Part shown: positions 52,726 through 61,795 of the stretch, piece by piece
Layout of the letters: each line of letters begins with the position of its first letter
Numbering within the stretch: position 1 is the first letter of the stretch
Origin: Bacteroidales bacterium
GTDB lineage: Bacteria > Bacteroidota > Bacteroidia > Bacteroidales > WCHB1-69
Reading direction: 5' to 3'
Length of the DNA: 64,000 nt
Assembly (NCBI GenBank): GCA_017443175.1
Contig: JAFSOZ010000005.1
Location: forward strand, 1-64,000
The notes under the pieces: model-generated
What the model was told of the DNA's origin: nothing
Database searches by the model: none
The model's input: the letters and a program-made list of their open reading frames with translations, nothing else
Translations under genes and position numbers: made by a program

Positions 52726-52782
52726 ACAAAATCAATGGTTTTTTAATAAAATAAAACCACTTGTTATGCGTTTCATAGTGTT

Positions 52783-53508
52783 ATGTATTTGGTAATAGAT
52801 ATTGGAAACACAGCGCAAAAGCTGGCCGTCTATGACGAGGCGGGCCGGCAGGTTGCACTTGTCCGGCAGCCTGAGTTGGATGTTTGCACATTAGAGGATA
52901 TCTTCGGACAGTATAATCTTCGGGCAGCCTTGTTGTCCTCCGTGGGGAAAGTGAATCCTGACGTGGTGGCTTGGTTGGAGCGGAATACCCGGTTGGTGAA
53001 TTTCTCCCCCGCGCTGCGCCTGCCCATCCGGCTGAACTACGACACCGTCGGCACGTTGGGCACCGACAGGGTTGCCGGTGCTGTCGGCGCAAATGCGCTC
53101 TTCCCCGCCTGCCCCGCCCTGGCAATCCAGGCAGGCACGTGCCTCGTGACTGACTTTGTGGACGAGCAGGGCACCTATCAGGGCGGCTCGATTGCCCCGG
53201 GCTTGTGCATGCGCTTCCAGGCACTGCACGACCATACGGCGCACCTGCCCCTGCTGGATCCTCAACATCCGGATTCCTACACGGGGAAATCTACCCAGGA
53301 ATCCATCCTGTCGGGCGTGATTTATGGTATGGCTTGCGAAATTGACGGCATTATTGGCCATTATCAAGCCCTTTATCCAAACATTCACATTATTTTAACG
53401 GGCGGGGATGCTGACTTTCTGAAAGATTACATAAAAAATCGTATATTTGCCGCCCCTAATTTGGTTTTAGAGGGATTGTATAAAATTCTAAAGTGTAATG
53501 TCGAATAG
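52783..53508 (+). CDS. coaX: Type III pantothenate kinase (241 aa)
   Basis: The first step of CoA synthesis, in the ASKHA fold. Signatures: phosphate-binding DIGNTAQKLAVYD at the start, GTLGTDRVAGAVGANALFP and AGTCLVTDFVDEQG, then GGSIAPGLCMRFQALHDHTA. Normal length. Its 3' end overlaps the next gene by 11 bases, and the order coaX-OMP-TPR-LptC resembles that of Bacteroides genomes. Confidence 0.94.
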   Translation: MYLVIDIGNTAQKLAVYDEAGRQVALVRQPELDVCTLEDIFGQYNLRAALLSSVGKVNPDVVAWLERNTRLVNFSPALRLPIRLNYDTVGTLGTDRVAGAVGANALFPACPALAIQAGTCLVTDFVDEQGTYQGGSIAPGLCMRFQALHDHTAHLPLLDPQHPDSYTGKSTQESILSGVIYGMACEIDGIIGHYQALYPNIHIILTGGDADFLKDYIKNRIFAAPNLVLEGLYKILKCNVE

Positions 53509-54778
53509 GAATCTCAACAGGATTGTCTTTTTATGGGTGATTATCCTGGGAACGTTCGGTTCTCAGGCCCAGAATGAGATTAGCAACCCATACTCTGCAT
53601 TCGGCATTGGCATAGTCAACAAGTACTCAAATGGCATTTTGGACGGAATGGGCAGCACCTCTTACGCCATACAGAATCCTTATTACATTAATTTCCGAAA
53701 CCCAGCTTCCTATGCGGCTTTTGACTCTTTGTCGTTCGTGGCGGATGCTGCGGCTTCGATTTATGTATCTACACTCGCTTCCGGAGATATGGTGCAGAAA
53801 AACTCTTACGCCCGCCCAGGATATATCACTATCGGGCTTCCGGTTACCCGCCATTGGCGTACCAGCGTAGGGGTTGTCCCCTATAGTTCAGTGGGATATG
53901 ACGTTGAAAACACAGGAACCTTCGAGAATGTGGGAGATGTCTCGTATGCTTATTCTGCCAAAGGAGGCCTCAACCAGCTGTATTGGGGCAACGCTTTTAA
54001 AATCTGCAAAGGCTTGTCCATCGGCTTGAACGCTTCCTACATGTTCGGCACAGTGTACTACGTCCGAAACACATCTTTCGACGGTTCCAACTTCTATAAT
54101 TCCTACATCAACGCTTCCTATCATCTGGATGGCATCCATCTTACTGGCGGTTTGCAGTACATGTTCAATGTCAAGGAAAACCACAAGATAGGATTGGGCG
54201 TGGTGTATGGCAATACCGCTTACATTTGGGCGAAGGAGAAGTTGCTGATTAGCTATTATCAAGGCACATACAGTCTTGTAACTACTTACGACACCGTATA
54301 TTACAACGACAATACGCGCGGTAATCTCTACATCCCGCAATCTGTGGGTGGTGGTGTGAGCTACACGTTTAAGGACAAGTTTACAGTGGCTGCCGATGTC
54401 ACTTGGAACAACTGGGCCAAATACAAGTCATTCGGGCAGAGCGATTCCTTGCAGAATGCCATCACGGCTTCCGTCGGAGCCCAGTTTATCCCCGACCCGA
54501 CATCCAACAAGTTTGTGAAGAGAATGAACTTCCGTGTGGGTGCCCGCTATTCCACCGGGGATTTGTTGCTGCACTCTAAACCTATCGACGAATTCGGGGT
54601 CTCTTTGGGCATTGGCATTCCACTGAGTTCTTTCAATACACACTCCTCTATCAATGTAGTCTTTGAATACGGAAAATTAGGGACGATTCTTAACAATCTT
54701 GTCAGACAAAACTATTTCAGATTCACCATTAACTTCACCTTGCAGGAGAAATGGTATCAACGAATGAAACTTGAATAA
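53498..54778 (+). CDS. Outer-membrane barrel protein, FadL/PorV-like (426 aa)
   Basis: A signal peptide (ending SQAQ, about residue 25) precedes a barrel that starts NEISNPYSAFGIGIVNKYSNG, the typical beginning of these proteins in Bacteroidota, with about 14 strands and an aromatic last strand (YFRFTINFTLQEKW). No ligand can be named. It sits in the coaX-LptC cluster and overlaps coaX by 11 bases. Confidence 0.82.
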   Translation: MSNRNLNRIVFLWVIILGTFGSQAQNEISNPYSAFGIGIVNKYSNGILDGMGSTSYAIQNPYYINFRNPASYAAFDSLSFVADAAASIYVSTLASGDMVQKNSYARPGYITIGLPVTRHWRTSVGVVPYSSVGYDVENTGTFENVGDVSYAYSAKGGLNQLYWGNAFKICKGLSIGLNASYMFGTVYYVRNTSFDGSNFYNSYINASYHLDGIHLTGGLQYMFNVKENHKIGLGVVYGNTAYIWAKEKLLISYYQGTYSLVTTYDTVYYNDNTRGNLYIPQSVGGGVSYTFKDKFTVAADVTWNNWAKYKSFGQSDSLQNAITASVGAQFIPDPTSNKFVKRMNFRVGARYSTGDLLLHSKPIDEFGVSLGIGIPLSSFNTHSSINVVFEYGKLGTILNNLVRQNYFRFTINFTLQEKWYQRMKLE

Positions 54779-54814
54779 AAATAAGATAATTAACTCTTTA
54801 AAACAATAAAGGAA

Positions 54815-56284
54815 ATGAAAAAGTTATTCATCGCAACACTTTTACTGTTATCTGGTTCCTTCCTTTTTGCCCAGAACAGCAACTGTCCGTTCAAATACGG
54901 CGCAACCGAAGAAGACTCTCTGAAAAGCTTGGAGCAAATCACCAATTTCAACATGTTTTACAAAAGCAAGAACTATGTCGATGCATACGAAGCATGGCGT
55001 TATCTTGTGGCCAACAGCCCCTGCTGCTGGGACGGCATCTACACCAATGCCCAAAACCTGTTCGGTGCCTTGATCAAAGCTGAAAAAGATTCTTTGAGAA
55101 GAGAACACCTGATTGATACTCTCATCTATTCGTATGAGGTCCGCAATCTCTATTTTCCTGAGAAGTTCAGCAAGGGTTATTGCTTGGGTTTCAAAGCGTA
55201 TAACACTATGCAGTATCGTGTGAAATCCATGGACTTTGATCAGATCAAGGAACTGGAAAATTTGTTCATCCAATCTGTTGAATTAGAGAAAGAGAAAACA
55301 CAACCTGCTATTTGGGATAAGTATTTCCAACTCTCTGAAGGTATTACCAAGGCCAGCAAGGACACCAGCGTCGTGATTGAGGCCTACGGTCGTGCCACCG
55401 ACTATCTGGATATCTCCATCAACAACTCCCAGGTTCAATATGAAAAACAAGTGGCTGTGATGGACAGCTTGTATGAAGTGTACAAGCAAGGCACGATTGA
55501 CACCAACTATTTCGTTGAGCTTTGCAAAAAACCCGCCGCGGATACTGCCCGTCAGATGAAGTTGATTGTCAACTACCGTAAAACTCTCGCCAAAATTGAA
55601 AAAGCTGTGGCTCCGTACGCATCTTGCGAAGTGTTGGAAGAACTCTATTCCGAGAAGTTGGCCAACAACAAGGAGGATTTGTCCGCTATCAACAAGATGG
55701 TCATGACTATGGCAAAGGGCGGCTGTGTCAAAAGTCCTATTTTCAAAGACGCTTTGGAAATCCTGCATAAAGCCAACCCGAACCGTAACTCCGCATACTG
55801 GATGGGTAACCTCTCTTTGAATAGCTTTGGTTCCACAAAGGACAATGCAGAAATTGATCGCGCTATCAACTACTTCAACGAAGCTGTTACCTTGAGTGAA
55901 ACCAACGAGCAGAAAGCCGATGCCAATTTCATGTTGGCCAACGCTTACTACATCAAAGGTTCATACTCTGAGGCTCGTTCTGCCGCTTACGCTGCCCTGA
56001 AATTCCAGCCGAACATGGGTAAAGCTTATATCCTGATTGGCGACCTCTATGCCAACTCTGTGGGCAGATGCTCTGGTGATGACATTCCATTGGCATGTGC
56101 CTGGGCTGCCGCCGACAAATATGCAAAAGCTGTTGCAGTGGATCCGAACTGCAAGGAAAATGCAGACAAACAACGCGCCAAACTCAGATTCCCCTCCAAA
56201 GAGGATCTGTTCAAACGCGGTTTGAGCTCCGGCTCTACCTACCATGTGGGCTGCTGGATTCAGGAAAACACTACAGTAAGATAA
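54815..56284 (+). CDS. Exported TPR-repeat protein (489 aa)
   Basis: Signal peptide (ends FLFAQ, about residue 20). The first 300 residues form degenerate helical repeats; the last 150 contain recognisable TPR units (EIDRAINYFNEAVTLSETNEQKADANFMLANAYYIKGSYSEARSAA begins one; MGKAYILIGDLYANSVG another). In this cluster such proteins sit next to LptC and are thought to scaffold envelope assembly. Function is not established. Confidence 0.82.
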   Translation: MKKLFIATLLLLSGSFLFAQNSNCPFKYGATEEDSLKSLEQITNFNMFYKSKNYVDAYEAWRYLVANSPCCWDGIYTNAQNLFGALIKAEKDSLRREHLIDTLIYSYEVRNLYFPEKFSKGYCLGFKAYNTMQYRVKSMDFDQIKELENLFIQSVELEKEKTQPAIWDKYFQLSEGITKASKDTSVVIEAYGRATDYLDISINNSQVQYEKQVAVMDSLYEVYKQGTIDTNYFVELCKKPAADTARQMKLIVNYRKTLAKIEKAVAPYASCEVLEELYSEKLANNKEDLSAINKMVMTMAKGGCVKSPIFKDALEILHKANPNRNSAYWMGNLSLNSFGSTKDNAEIDRAINYFNEAVTLSETNEQKADANFMLANAYYIKGSYSEARSAAYAALKFQPNMGKAYILIGDLYANSVGRCSGDDIPLACAWAAADKYAKAVAVDPNCKENADKQRAKLRFPSKEDLFKRGLSSGSTYHVGCWIQENTTVR

Positions 56285-56299
56285 AATCCATCATCTTAC

Positions 56300-56863
56300 A
56301 TGTCTGTTACCAAGACATATATCGCAAAAAACATCATAATGGCCTTGTGCCTTATGATGTTTTTTGTTTCCTGTCATAAAAAAGACAAAGAGACGGGATT
56401 GTTGGAGTACAAGGGAAAATATCCTGACGAGTACGCGGAAAACATCCAACTTGTCGTTAGCGATTCCGGTGTGGTCAGTTTTATCGTCAAAGCGCCTATA
56501 TTCAACACCTATCGCACAGACTCCCTATACACAGATTACCCGGAAGGCATCACCGCCATATCCTATAACGAATACGGCCAGAAACAAGCTATGCTTACCG
56601 CCGACTATGCCTGCAATGTCAACAATACCAAGTACAGGGCATCCAAGAACGTGGTGATTATTGATCTCATCAAGCGGGATACGTTGGAGACGGAAGAGAT
56701 TATCTGGGACCAGCGCCGTAAAACCATCTATTCCAATGTGCTGGTCAAGCAGAAGAAGGCGGATGGCTCAGTCAATTATGGAGATGGTTTTGAGGCGGAC
56801 GAGCGATTCACCCGATATACCATCATCCATCCGCACGGGGAGATGGCAGGATTGGATTTCTAA
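56300..56863 (+). CDS. lptC: LPS export protein LptC (187 aa)
   Basis: A lipoprotein-like start (FFVSC, Cys near 25) precedes the LptC beta-jellyroll: pairs of strands with the recurring pattern LTADYACNVNNTKYRASKNVVIID and IWDQRRKTIYSNVLVKQKKADG. It carries lipopolysaccharide across the periplasm as part of the Lpt bridge. Length and order (coaX, OMP, TPR, LptC) match the phylum. Convergent with yigZ, overlapping by 4 bases at their stops. Confidence 0.86.
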   Translation: MSVTKTYIAKNIIMALCLMMFFVSCHKKDKETGLLEYKGKYPDEYAENIQLVVSDSGVVSFIVKAPIFNTYRTDSLYTDYPEGITAISYNEYGQKQAMLTADYACNVNNTKYRASKNVVIIDLIKRDTLETEEIIWDQRRKTIYSNVLVKQKKADGSVNYGDGFEADERFTRYTIIHPHGEMAGLDF

Positions 56864-57459
56864 CAGAAATATTTTACTTCACCTGTTTTTTTCAGGGCTG
56901 TTACGATGCGTTCTGCCTCGCGCCGGCGCACAGAGAAGCGTATCGTACAGTTCAGGTCGCTCTGTTGGCTGATGATGGTGACGAAGGGGTCTTTCATCAG
57001 CTGCATCACATTGTTCATTTGCAGATACTCGAAGGTTACCTCGTAGGTTTCGTCAATGGTCTTTTCGATGATGTTGGCGGCATCCAAGGCTTCCTTGGCG
57101 GCTATTTTGTATGCGTTTTGCAATCCGCTGACCCCTAATTTGATACCTCCGAAATAGCGAACCACAATGACCAATGTGTTGGTGAGGTCTTTGGACATCA
57201 GTTGCCCGTGGATAGGGCGGCCTGCCGTGCCCGAAGGTTCGCCATTGTCGTTCATCCGGTATGCGTCTTTGTTGGGACCCAGAATGTAGGCATAGCAATG
57301 ATGGCGGGCATCGTTGTGCTTCTTCTGGATTTCGGTCAGCCGTTCTTTCACCTGCGCTTCCGTCTGCACAGGGAAGGCGTACGCCAGAAACTTGCTGCGT
57401 TTTTCGCTGTAACTGCCTGTGGCGGGTGCGGAGATTGTTTTATAGGTGTCTTCGAACAT
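56860..57459 (-). CDS. IMPACT/YigZ family protein (199 aa)
   Basis: The conserved IMPACT domain is complete: RSKFLAYAFPVQTEAQV, HHCYAYILG, NDNGEPSGTAGRPIHGQL and VVRYFGGIKLGVSGL. The start MFEDTYKTISAPATG at 57459 overlaps ribD by 20 bases; the longer frame to 57624 is antisense to nothing real but reads through ribD. Bacterial members may protect or regulate ribosomes; the exact role is unsettled. Confidence 0.9.
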   Translation of the reverse strand: MFEDTYKTISAPATGSYSEKRSKFLAYAFPVQTEAQVKERLTEIQKKHNDARHHCYAYILGPNKDAYRMNDNGEPSGTAGRPIHGQLMSKDLTNTLVIVVRYFGGIKLGVSGLQNAYKIAAKEALDAANIIEKTIDETYEVTFEYLQMNNVMQLMKDPFVTIISQQSDLNCTIRFSVRRREAERIVTALKKTGEVKYFC

Positions 57460-58408
57460 AGAGGATATGATTGTCGTCAATGTGTTGTACTTGCTCCGGT
57501 GCGCAGGGTAGTGCGGGGGCTGGCGTGCCCTTGTCCCAACGCTGTGCCCCGACCAGTATGCGCGCCTCGTCCCACAACCCGGCGGTGATGAACTTGTCCA
57601 AAGTTTTCCGTCCGCCTTCCACAATCACCGATTGGATGCGCTGCTCGTGGAGCGTGTGCATGGCGGCGGATAAGTCGGTGGGCAACGGGTTGTAATATGT
57701 CTCATCGAGTTGGCTGTGTTCGCGGCATATCACATACCGTTTTGGACTTTTGCCCGGATAGAGTCTGTTGGTGAGTTGCGGCTTGTCGTTTATCATGGTA
57801 TTATAACCCACCAATATGGCGTCTTCTTCGCTTCTCCATTTGTGAACGATAACTTTAAGAGACGGGTTGGTGATCCAATAATCATGCGTGTCGGATGGGT
57901 TGGATCGGTCTATGTCCATGAATCCGTCGGCGGTCTGTGCCCATTTGAGAATGATATAGGGTCGTTGGTGTTGGTGGTAGGTGAAAAAGCGGCGGTTCAA
58001 CTCCCGGCATTCGGATTCACACACGTGCTGTATTACTTCAATGCCAGCCTCTTGCAACATACGAATCCCGTTGCCGTTCACTTTGTCGTGCGGGTCGGAG
58101 ATGCCGACAACCACTTTCGGGACACCGTAGCGGATGATGGCCTCGGCGCAGGGCGGTGTCTTGCCATAGTGAGAACAAGGCTCCAGCGAGACATACAGCG
58201 TGGATTCCTTCAATAAGGATTTGTCCTCTACAGAGTTGAACGCATTGACCTCCGCATGCGGCTGGCCGTATTGGTGGTGATAGCCTTCCCCGATAATCTG
58301 CCCATTATGCACAATCACCGCACCCACCATGGGGTTGGGCTGCACTTTGCCTAATCCCAAGCTTGCCAGTTGCAGGCACCGGCGCATGTACATCTCATCG
58401 TGGGTCAT
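57440..58408 (-). CDS. ribD: Bifunctional riboflavin biosynthesis deaminase/reductase (322 aa)
   Basis: RibD deaminates and then reduces the pyrimidine intermediate of riboflavin synthesis. The deaminase domain has the zinc ligands H51 (QPHAEVNAF), C78 and C87 (EPCSHYGKTPPCAEA); the reductase domain starts ILKWAQTADGFM and includes VEGGRKTLDKFI. Normal length. Six bases downstream of the DUF4340 gene and overlapping yigZ, so a three-gene operon is likely. Confidence 0.94.
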   Translation of the reverse strand: MTHDEMYMRRCLQLASLGLGKVQPNPMVGAVIVHNGQIIGEGYHHQYGQPHAEVNAFNSVEDKSLLKESTLYVSLEPCSHYGKTPPCAEAIIRYGVPKVVVGISDPHDKVNGNGIRMLQEAGIEVIQHVCESECRELNRRFFTYHQHQRPYIILKWAQTADGFMDIDRSNPSDTHDYWITNPSLKVIVHKWRSEEDAILVGYNTMINDKPQLTNRLYPGKSPKRYVICREHSQLDETYYNPLPTDLSAAMHTLHEQRIQSVIVEGGRKTLDKFITAGLWDEARILVGAQRWDKGTPAPALPCAPEQVQHIDDNHILYVRRHL

Positions 58409-58414
58409 ACGAGA

Positions 58415-59497
58415 CTATTGGTTTTTCAAAAAATAGGACAGAGGTTGATTGGCACGATCGAAGTGGAAGTACTGGCATTGCAAAAGGTTCTCTGTTTTGC
58501 CATTCAGGATGCCATAGAAATTATCCCGATTGTACGGTAAGTCATCCTCATGCGTACCACCTTCCAGAATATCATCCAGATACAGGGCATCGGGATCCAA
58601 TTTCCGGTACATGTCCAAACGCGTCTCCTCACCGTTTACGTCCACTAAAGTGATGGTTTTGAACTTGTTGAACTGTAAAATGGAGTCTTTCTTGGCTTCA
58701 TCCATGTTGGTGATGAAAAGCTCGTAGTTCAGGTTCCGGAACACGGACAGCATATCCAAAAGTCTGACTGTGTCGTAATGGAGAATGGGTTGATGCTGGC
58801 CATCAAACAGGTTGAAGAAGCGTGCGCCCGATTTTTCCACGATAAAGGATTCTTCTGGATGATCAAAATCCTGCACTTTCAGGGTTTTGATGCGGGTGAT
58901 TTTGGTGCTGAAGAGGTCGCAGTTGTACCAGTCAACGGGCTTAAAGGAGTAATACGGAGTGAGAAAACCTCTGAAGCCGGGGATATAAACGATGCAAGGC
59001 TCGTCGTAGCCTTCTAAAATGGCAAAATTGGCCAGATTGTCCATGGTTGCGGGGCCCATGTAGTAGGTTTTCACTCTTCGTTCCTTTTCAAAAAACTTGA
59101 TGCCGAACAGGGTGAACTTCGGTGCCTTTTGGTAAATTTCCACTTTGATGGCGTTCACGGACATCATTTTGTTGATGTTGGACTGGGCGGTTTTGGCCAC
59201 GGTTTGTTGCAGCGTCACATTTCGCATGACGCTCAGAAGGTCGTTGATTTTGTACGTTTGGGCCAAGATAGAGTCCTCCACGTACCAGGCACCGTCGCGG
59301 CGGTTGAGCAGGACATGTTCGCCGTTCATGTCGGCGATGAATATCTTGGTCACCGTTGAGGTGTCTTTGACGGCAAAGACGTCGGATTTGGGAATGCTGT
59401 TGCCAGTGTGTAACACGCCGGTCTTGAACAGGATGATAATCAGACATGCCAGCAATAGCAGTCCGGATAAAAGGATATAAATGCGTTTCTTATTCAT
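58415..59497 (-). CDS. DUF4340-like membrane-anchored protein (360 aa)
   Basis: One N-terminal transmembrane helix (about residues 6-27) precedes a beta-rich exported part that begins FAVKDTSTVTKIFIADMNGEHVLLNRRDGAWYVEDS, the pattern of DUF4340 proteins associated with gliding or ABC-type exporters. Function unknown. First gene of the operon with ribD and yigZ, with a promoter at 59518-59525. Confidence 0.7.
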   Translation of the reverse strand: MNKKRIYILLSGLLLLACLIIILFKTGVLHTGNSIPKSDVFAVKDTSTVTKIFIADMNGEHVLLNRRDGAWYVEDSILAQTYKINDLLSVMRNVTLQQTVAKTAQSNINKMMSVNAIKVEIYQKAPKFTLFGIKFFEKERRVKTYYMGPATMDNLANFAILEGYDEPCIVYIPGFRGFLTPYYSFKPVDWYNCDLFSTKITRIKTLKVQDFDHPEESFIVEKSGARFFNLFDGQHQPILHYDTVRLLDMLSVFRNLNYELFITNMDEAKKDSILQFNKFKTITLVDVNGEETRLDMYRKLDPDALYLDDILEGGTHEDDLPYNRDNFYGILNGKTENLLQCQYFHFDRANQPLSYFLKNQ

Positions 59498-59517
59498 CTC
59501 GTAAATTTTAAGGGTTG

Positions 59518-59525
59518 CAAAAATA
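59518..59525 (-). promoter_or_regulatory. Promoter -7 box of the DUF4340-ribD-yigZ operon
   Basis: TATTTTTG on the minus strand, 21 bases before the start at 59497. Confidence 0.55.
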
Positions 59526-59548
59526 CGAAAAAAAGAGCATACGCTATT

Positions 59549-60430
59549 TTAGAATCTGGGATGGAATTGTGCTATGTTGCTGCGGATGTAATCTTGGTCA
59601 AGATGCGTGTAAATCTCAGTAGTGGTGATACTTTCATGGCCTAACATTTGTTGTACGGCGCGAAGGTCGGCGCCGCCCTCCACCAAGTGTGTGGCGAAAG
59701 AGTGTCTAAAAGTGTGCGGACTGATAGATTTTTGGATGCCAGCTTCGGCGGCCCATTTTTTCACTAGCATAAACACCATTTCGCGGCTCAGATGACGGCC
59801 TCGTCGGTTCAGGAAAAGGTAGTCCTCCTCCCCTTTTTTCACTTTCACCTTCTTGCGGGAGCCTTCCACATACAGCGTGATCATTTTGCGGGCCATGCTG
59901 CCGATGGGCACGTACCGCTCTTTGCTGCCCTTGCCTAACACTTTGATGAAGCCTTCGTCGAAAAAGAGGTGGGAGAGTTTCAGGGACACGGCCTCGCTCA
60001 CGCGCAGGCCGCAGCCGTACATCACCTCCACGAGGGCGCGGTTGCGATGTCCTTCGGGCGTGCTGAGGTCAATGACAGCGATGATGGCCTCAATCTCGGG
60101 CACCGACAGCACATCGGGAAGATGCATGCCTATCTTCGGTGCGTTCAACAGGGCGGTGGGGTCGTCCTGTAGGGTGCCATCGTAAACCAGAAACCGGTAA
60201 AAAGCCTTGATGCCGGACACGATACGCGCCTGCGAACGTGTGGCAATACCCTTTTCAACCAAACTGCGCAGAAATTGTTGGATATCTTCCAGTTTGGCGG
60301 TTTCCAATGCCTTATGCTCCAAAAAATCCTCCAAAAGCGTCACATCGTGCAGGTAAGCCTCCACCGTCTTGGAAGAGAGGCTCTTCTCAAGCAGAAGATA
60401 TTGTTTGAATTGGGCGATGAGGGGAGACAT
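59549..60430 (-). CDS. xerD: Tyrosine recombinase XerD (293 aa)
   Basis: XerC/D-type recombinase for chromosome dimer resolution. The catalytic set is complete: R143 (GCGLRVSE), K167 or K170 (LGKGSKERYVP), H239 and R242 (SPHTFRHSFATHL), H265 (MLGHESITTT) and nucleophile Y274 (EIYTHLD). N-terminal core-binding domain residues 1-90. Normal length; no mobile-element context, so the housekeeping role is likely. Immediately upstream of its start codon lies nonamer array E. Confidence 0.94.
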   Translation of the reverse strand: MSPLIAQFKQYLLLEKSLSSKTVEAYLHDVTLLEDFLEHKALETAKLEDIQQFLRSLVEKGIATRSQARIVSGIKAFYRFLVYDGTLQDDPTALLNAPKIGMHLPDVLSVPEIEAIIAVIDLSTPEGHRNRALVEVMYGCGLRVSEAVSLKLSHLFFDEGFIKVLGKGSKERYVPIGSMARKMITLYVEGSRKKVKVKKGEEDYLFLNRRGRHLSREMVFMLVKKWAAEAGIQKSISPHTFRHSFATHLVEGGADLRAVQQMLGHESITTTEIYTHLDQDYIRSNIAQFHPRF

Positions 60431-60435
60431 GAAAG

Positions 60436-60507
60436 GGGTACAAGGGGTAAATGGGGTGAAAGGGGTAAATTGGGTAAATTGGGTAAATGGGGTGAAAGGG
60501 GTATTTA
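60436..60507. repeat. Nonamer array E (8 units of 9 bp)
   Basis: Units gggtacaag, gggtaaatg, gggtgaaag, gggtaaatt (twice), gggtaaatg, gggtgaaag and gggtattta. It ends 5 bases from the xerD start codon and fills, with the next array, the gap between cinA and xerD. Confidence 0.85.
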
Positions 60508-60511
60508 AATT

Positions 60512-60539
60512 CTCTACTCTCTCAACTCTAAACTCTAAA
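60512..60539. repeat. Heptamer array (4 units, CTCTAAA type)
   Basis: Units ctctact, ctctcaa, ctctaaa and ctctaaa, ending 5 bases before the cinA stop codon (60545-60547). Confidence 0.8.
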
Positions 60540-60544
60540 CTGTT

Positions 60545-61795
60545 TCAGCGTATATCTTTTTCAATTTCAACCCGCAGCATGTTCAGGGCGGCGCGGGCGG
60601 CGCGTTCGATGATCTGTTTGCGGCCGGTGCGGCTGCCGAAATGGAACTCGCGGGTGGTGAGGCGCACGGGAGTGGCTACGGCAATCCAGACAGTGCCCAC
60701 GGGTTTCTCTTTGGTGCCGCCGTCAGGGCCGGCGATGCCCGAAGTGGCAATGGTGTAGTCCACATCAAAGAGCCCCATGGCGTTGAGGGCCATGTCGCTG
60801 ACCACTTGTTCGCTCACGGCGCCGCGGCGTTTGAGGTTGTCCTCTCGTACGTTCAGCAAGTCGCGCTTGATGTCGTTACTGTAGGACACGAGTGAGCCTT
60901 GGAAGTAGCGTGAGCTTCCGGGCACCGAAGTGATGAGGTGCGCGACGTACCCTCCGGTGCAACTCTCGGCTGTGGCCAAGGTCTTGCCGGATTTGGTCAG
61001 CAATCGGCCTACGACTTCTTCAATTTCAATATCCTCATCGGTAAAGGCGTACTCGGCGGTGAGTCGCTTGAGCGTGCTGAAATGTTCGTCCAGCATAGTT
61101 TGCAATGCGGGTGCGTTGTCTCCGCGTGCGGTGAGGCGCAGGCGGATGATGCCCGGCTTGGGCAGGTAGGCGAGCTTCAGCTCCGAAGGCAATTGTTGCT
61201 CGTAGTTTTCCAGCAGGTCGGAGAGCCCGCTCTCGGAGATGTTGGTACACTGTAGCACGCGATGCAGGATGGCGTGCTGGTCTCTTTTGTGTGCTTGCAG
61301 GCGCGGCATGACCTCGTCTCTGATCAGCTTTTCCATCTCGAAGGGCACGCCGGGCAGCGCGATGAGCACCTTGCCGTCCTGTTCTATCCAAAGTCCGGGG
61401 GCCGTGCCTAACGGGTTGGAGAGCACCGTGCAGCCTTGCGGTACCAAGGCCTGTTGGCGGTTGGTCTCTGTCAAAGCCATGCCTCGGGAGGCGAAGATTT
61501 CGGTGACATGTTGCAACGTGGGCTCGTCCATGACCAGCTCGCGCTGGAAAATGTCGGAAATAATCTTCTTGGTGATATCGTCCCTGGTGGGACCAAGTCC
61601 GCCGGTTATGATGACCACATCCGTTTTGGCGAGTGCTGAGGTAACGGTTTCCCGGATGTTTTGGCCATCGTCCCCGATGGTGATGACATCTGTAAGTTCA
61701 AATCCTGCGGCAGCCACTTGCTGTCCGATGAATGCAGCGTTGGTATTGATGACTTGCCCGATGAGCAGTTCGTCTCCTATGTTAATCAGTATCAT
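60545..61795 (-). CDS. cinA: CinA-like nicotinamide-nucleotide amidohydrolase/ADP-ribose pyrophosphatase (416 aa)
   Basis: Two domains: an N-terminal MoeA/MoaB-like COG1058 domain (GDELLIGQVINTNAAFIG, ITGGLGPTRDDITK, ALPGVPFEME; residues 1-250) and a C-terminal PncC amidase domain (ESCTGGYVAHLITSVPGSSRYFQGSLVSYS, SGIAGPDGGT). It recycles NMN and cleans NAD-derived by-products. Normal length. Its start overlaps the DUF4369 gene by 14 bases. The 3' end abuts a heptamer array and then a nonamer array. Confidence 0.94.
   Translation of the reverse strand: MILINIGDELLIGQVINTNAAFIGQQVAAAGFELTDVITIGDDGQNIRETVTSALAKTDVVIITGGLGPTRDDITKKIISDIFQRELVMDEPTLQHVTEIFASRGMALTETNRQQALVPQGCTVLSNPLGTAPGLWIEQDGKVLIALPGVPFEMEKLIRDEVMPRLQAHKRDQHAILHRVLQCTNISESGLSDLLENYEQQLPSELKLAYLPKPGIIRLRLTARGDNAPALQTMLDEHFSTLKRLTAEYAFTDEDIEIEEVVGRLLTKSGKTLATAESCTGGYVAHLITSVPGSSRYFQGSLVSYSNDIKRDLLNVREDNLKRRGAVSEQVVSDMALNAMGLFDVDYTIATSGIAGPDGGTKEKPVGTVWIAVATPVRLTTREFHFGSRTGRKQIIERAARAALNMLRVEIEKDIR

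Noticed and set aside
52696-52782. Mn-sensing riboswitch upstream of mntP
   Set aside because: The leader is only about 20 bases after the predicted transcription start, too short for a yybP-ykoY element.
59549-60430. Integrase of a mobile element rather than XerD
   Set aside because: Length and motifs are those of XerC/D, and there is no attachment site, excisionase or cargo nearby.
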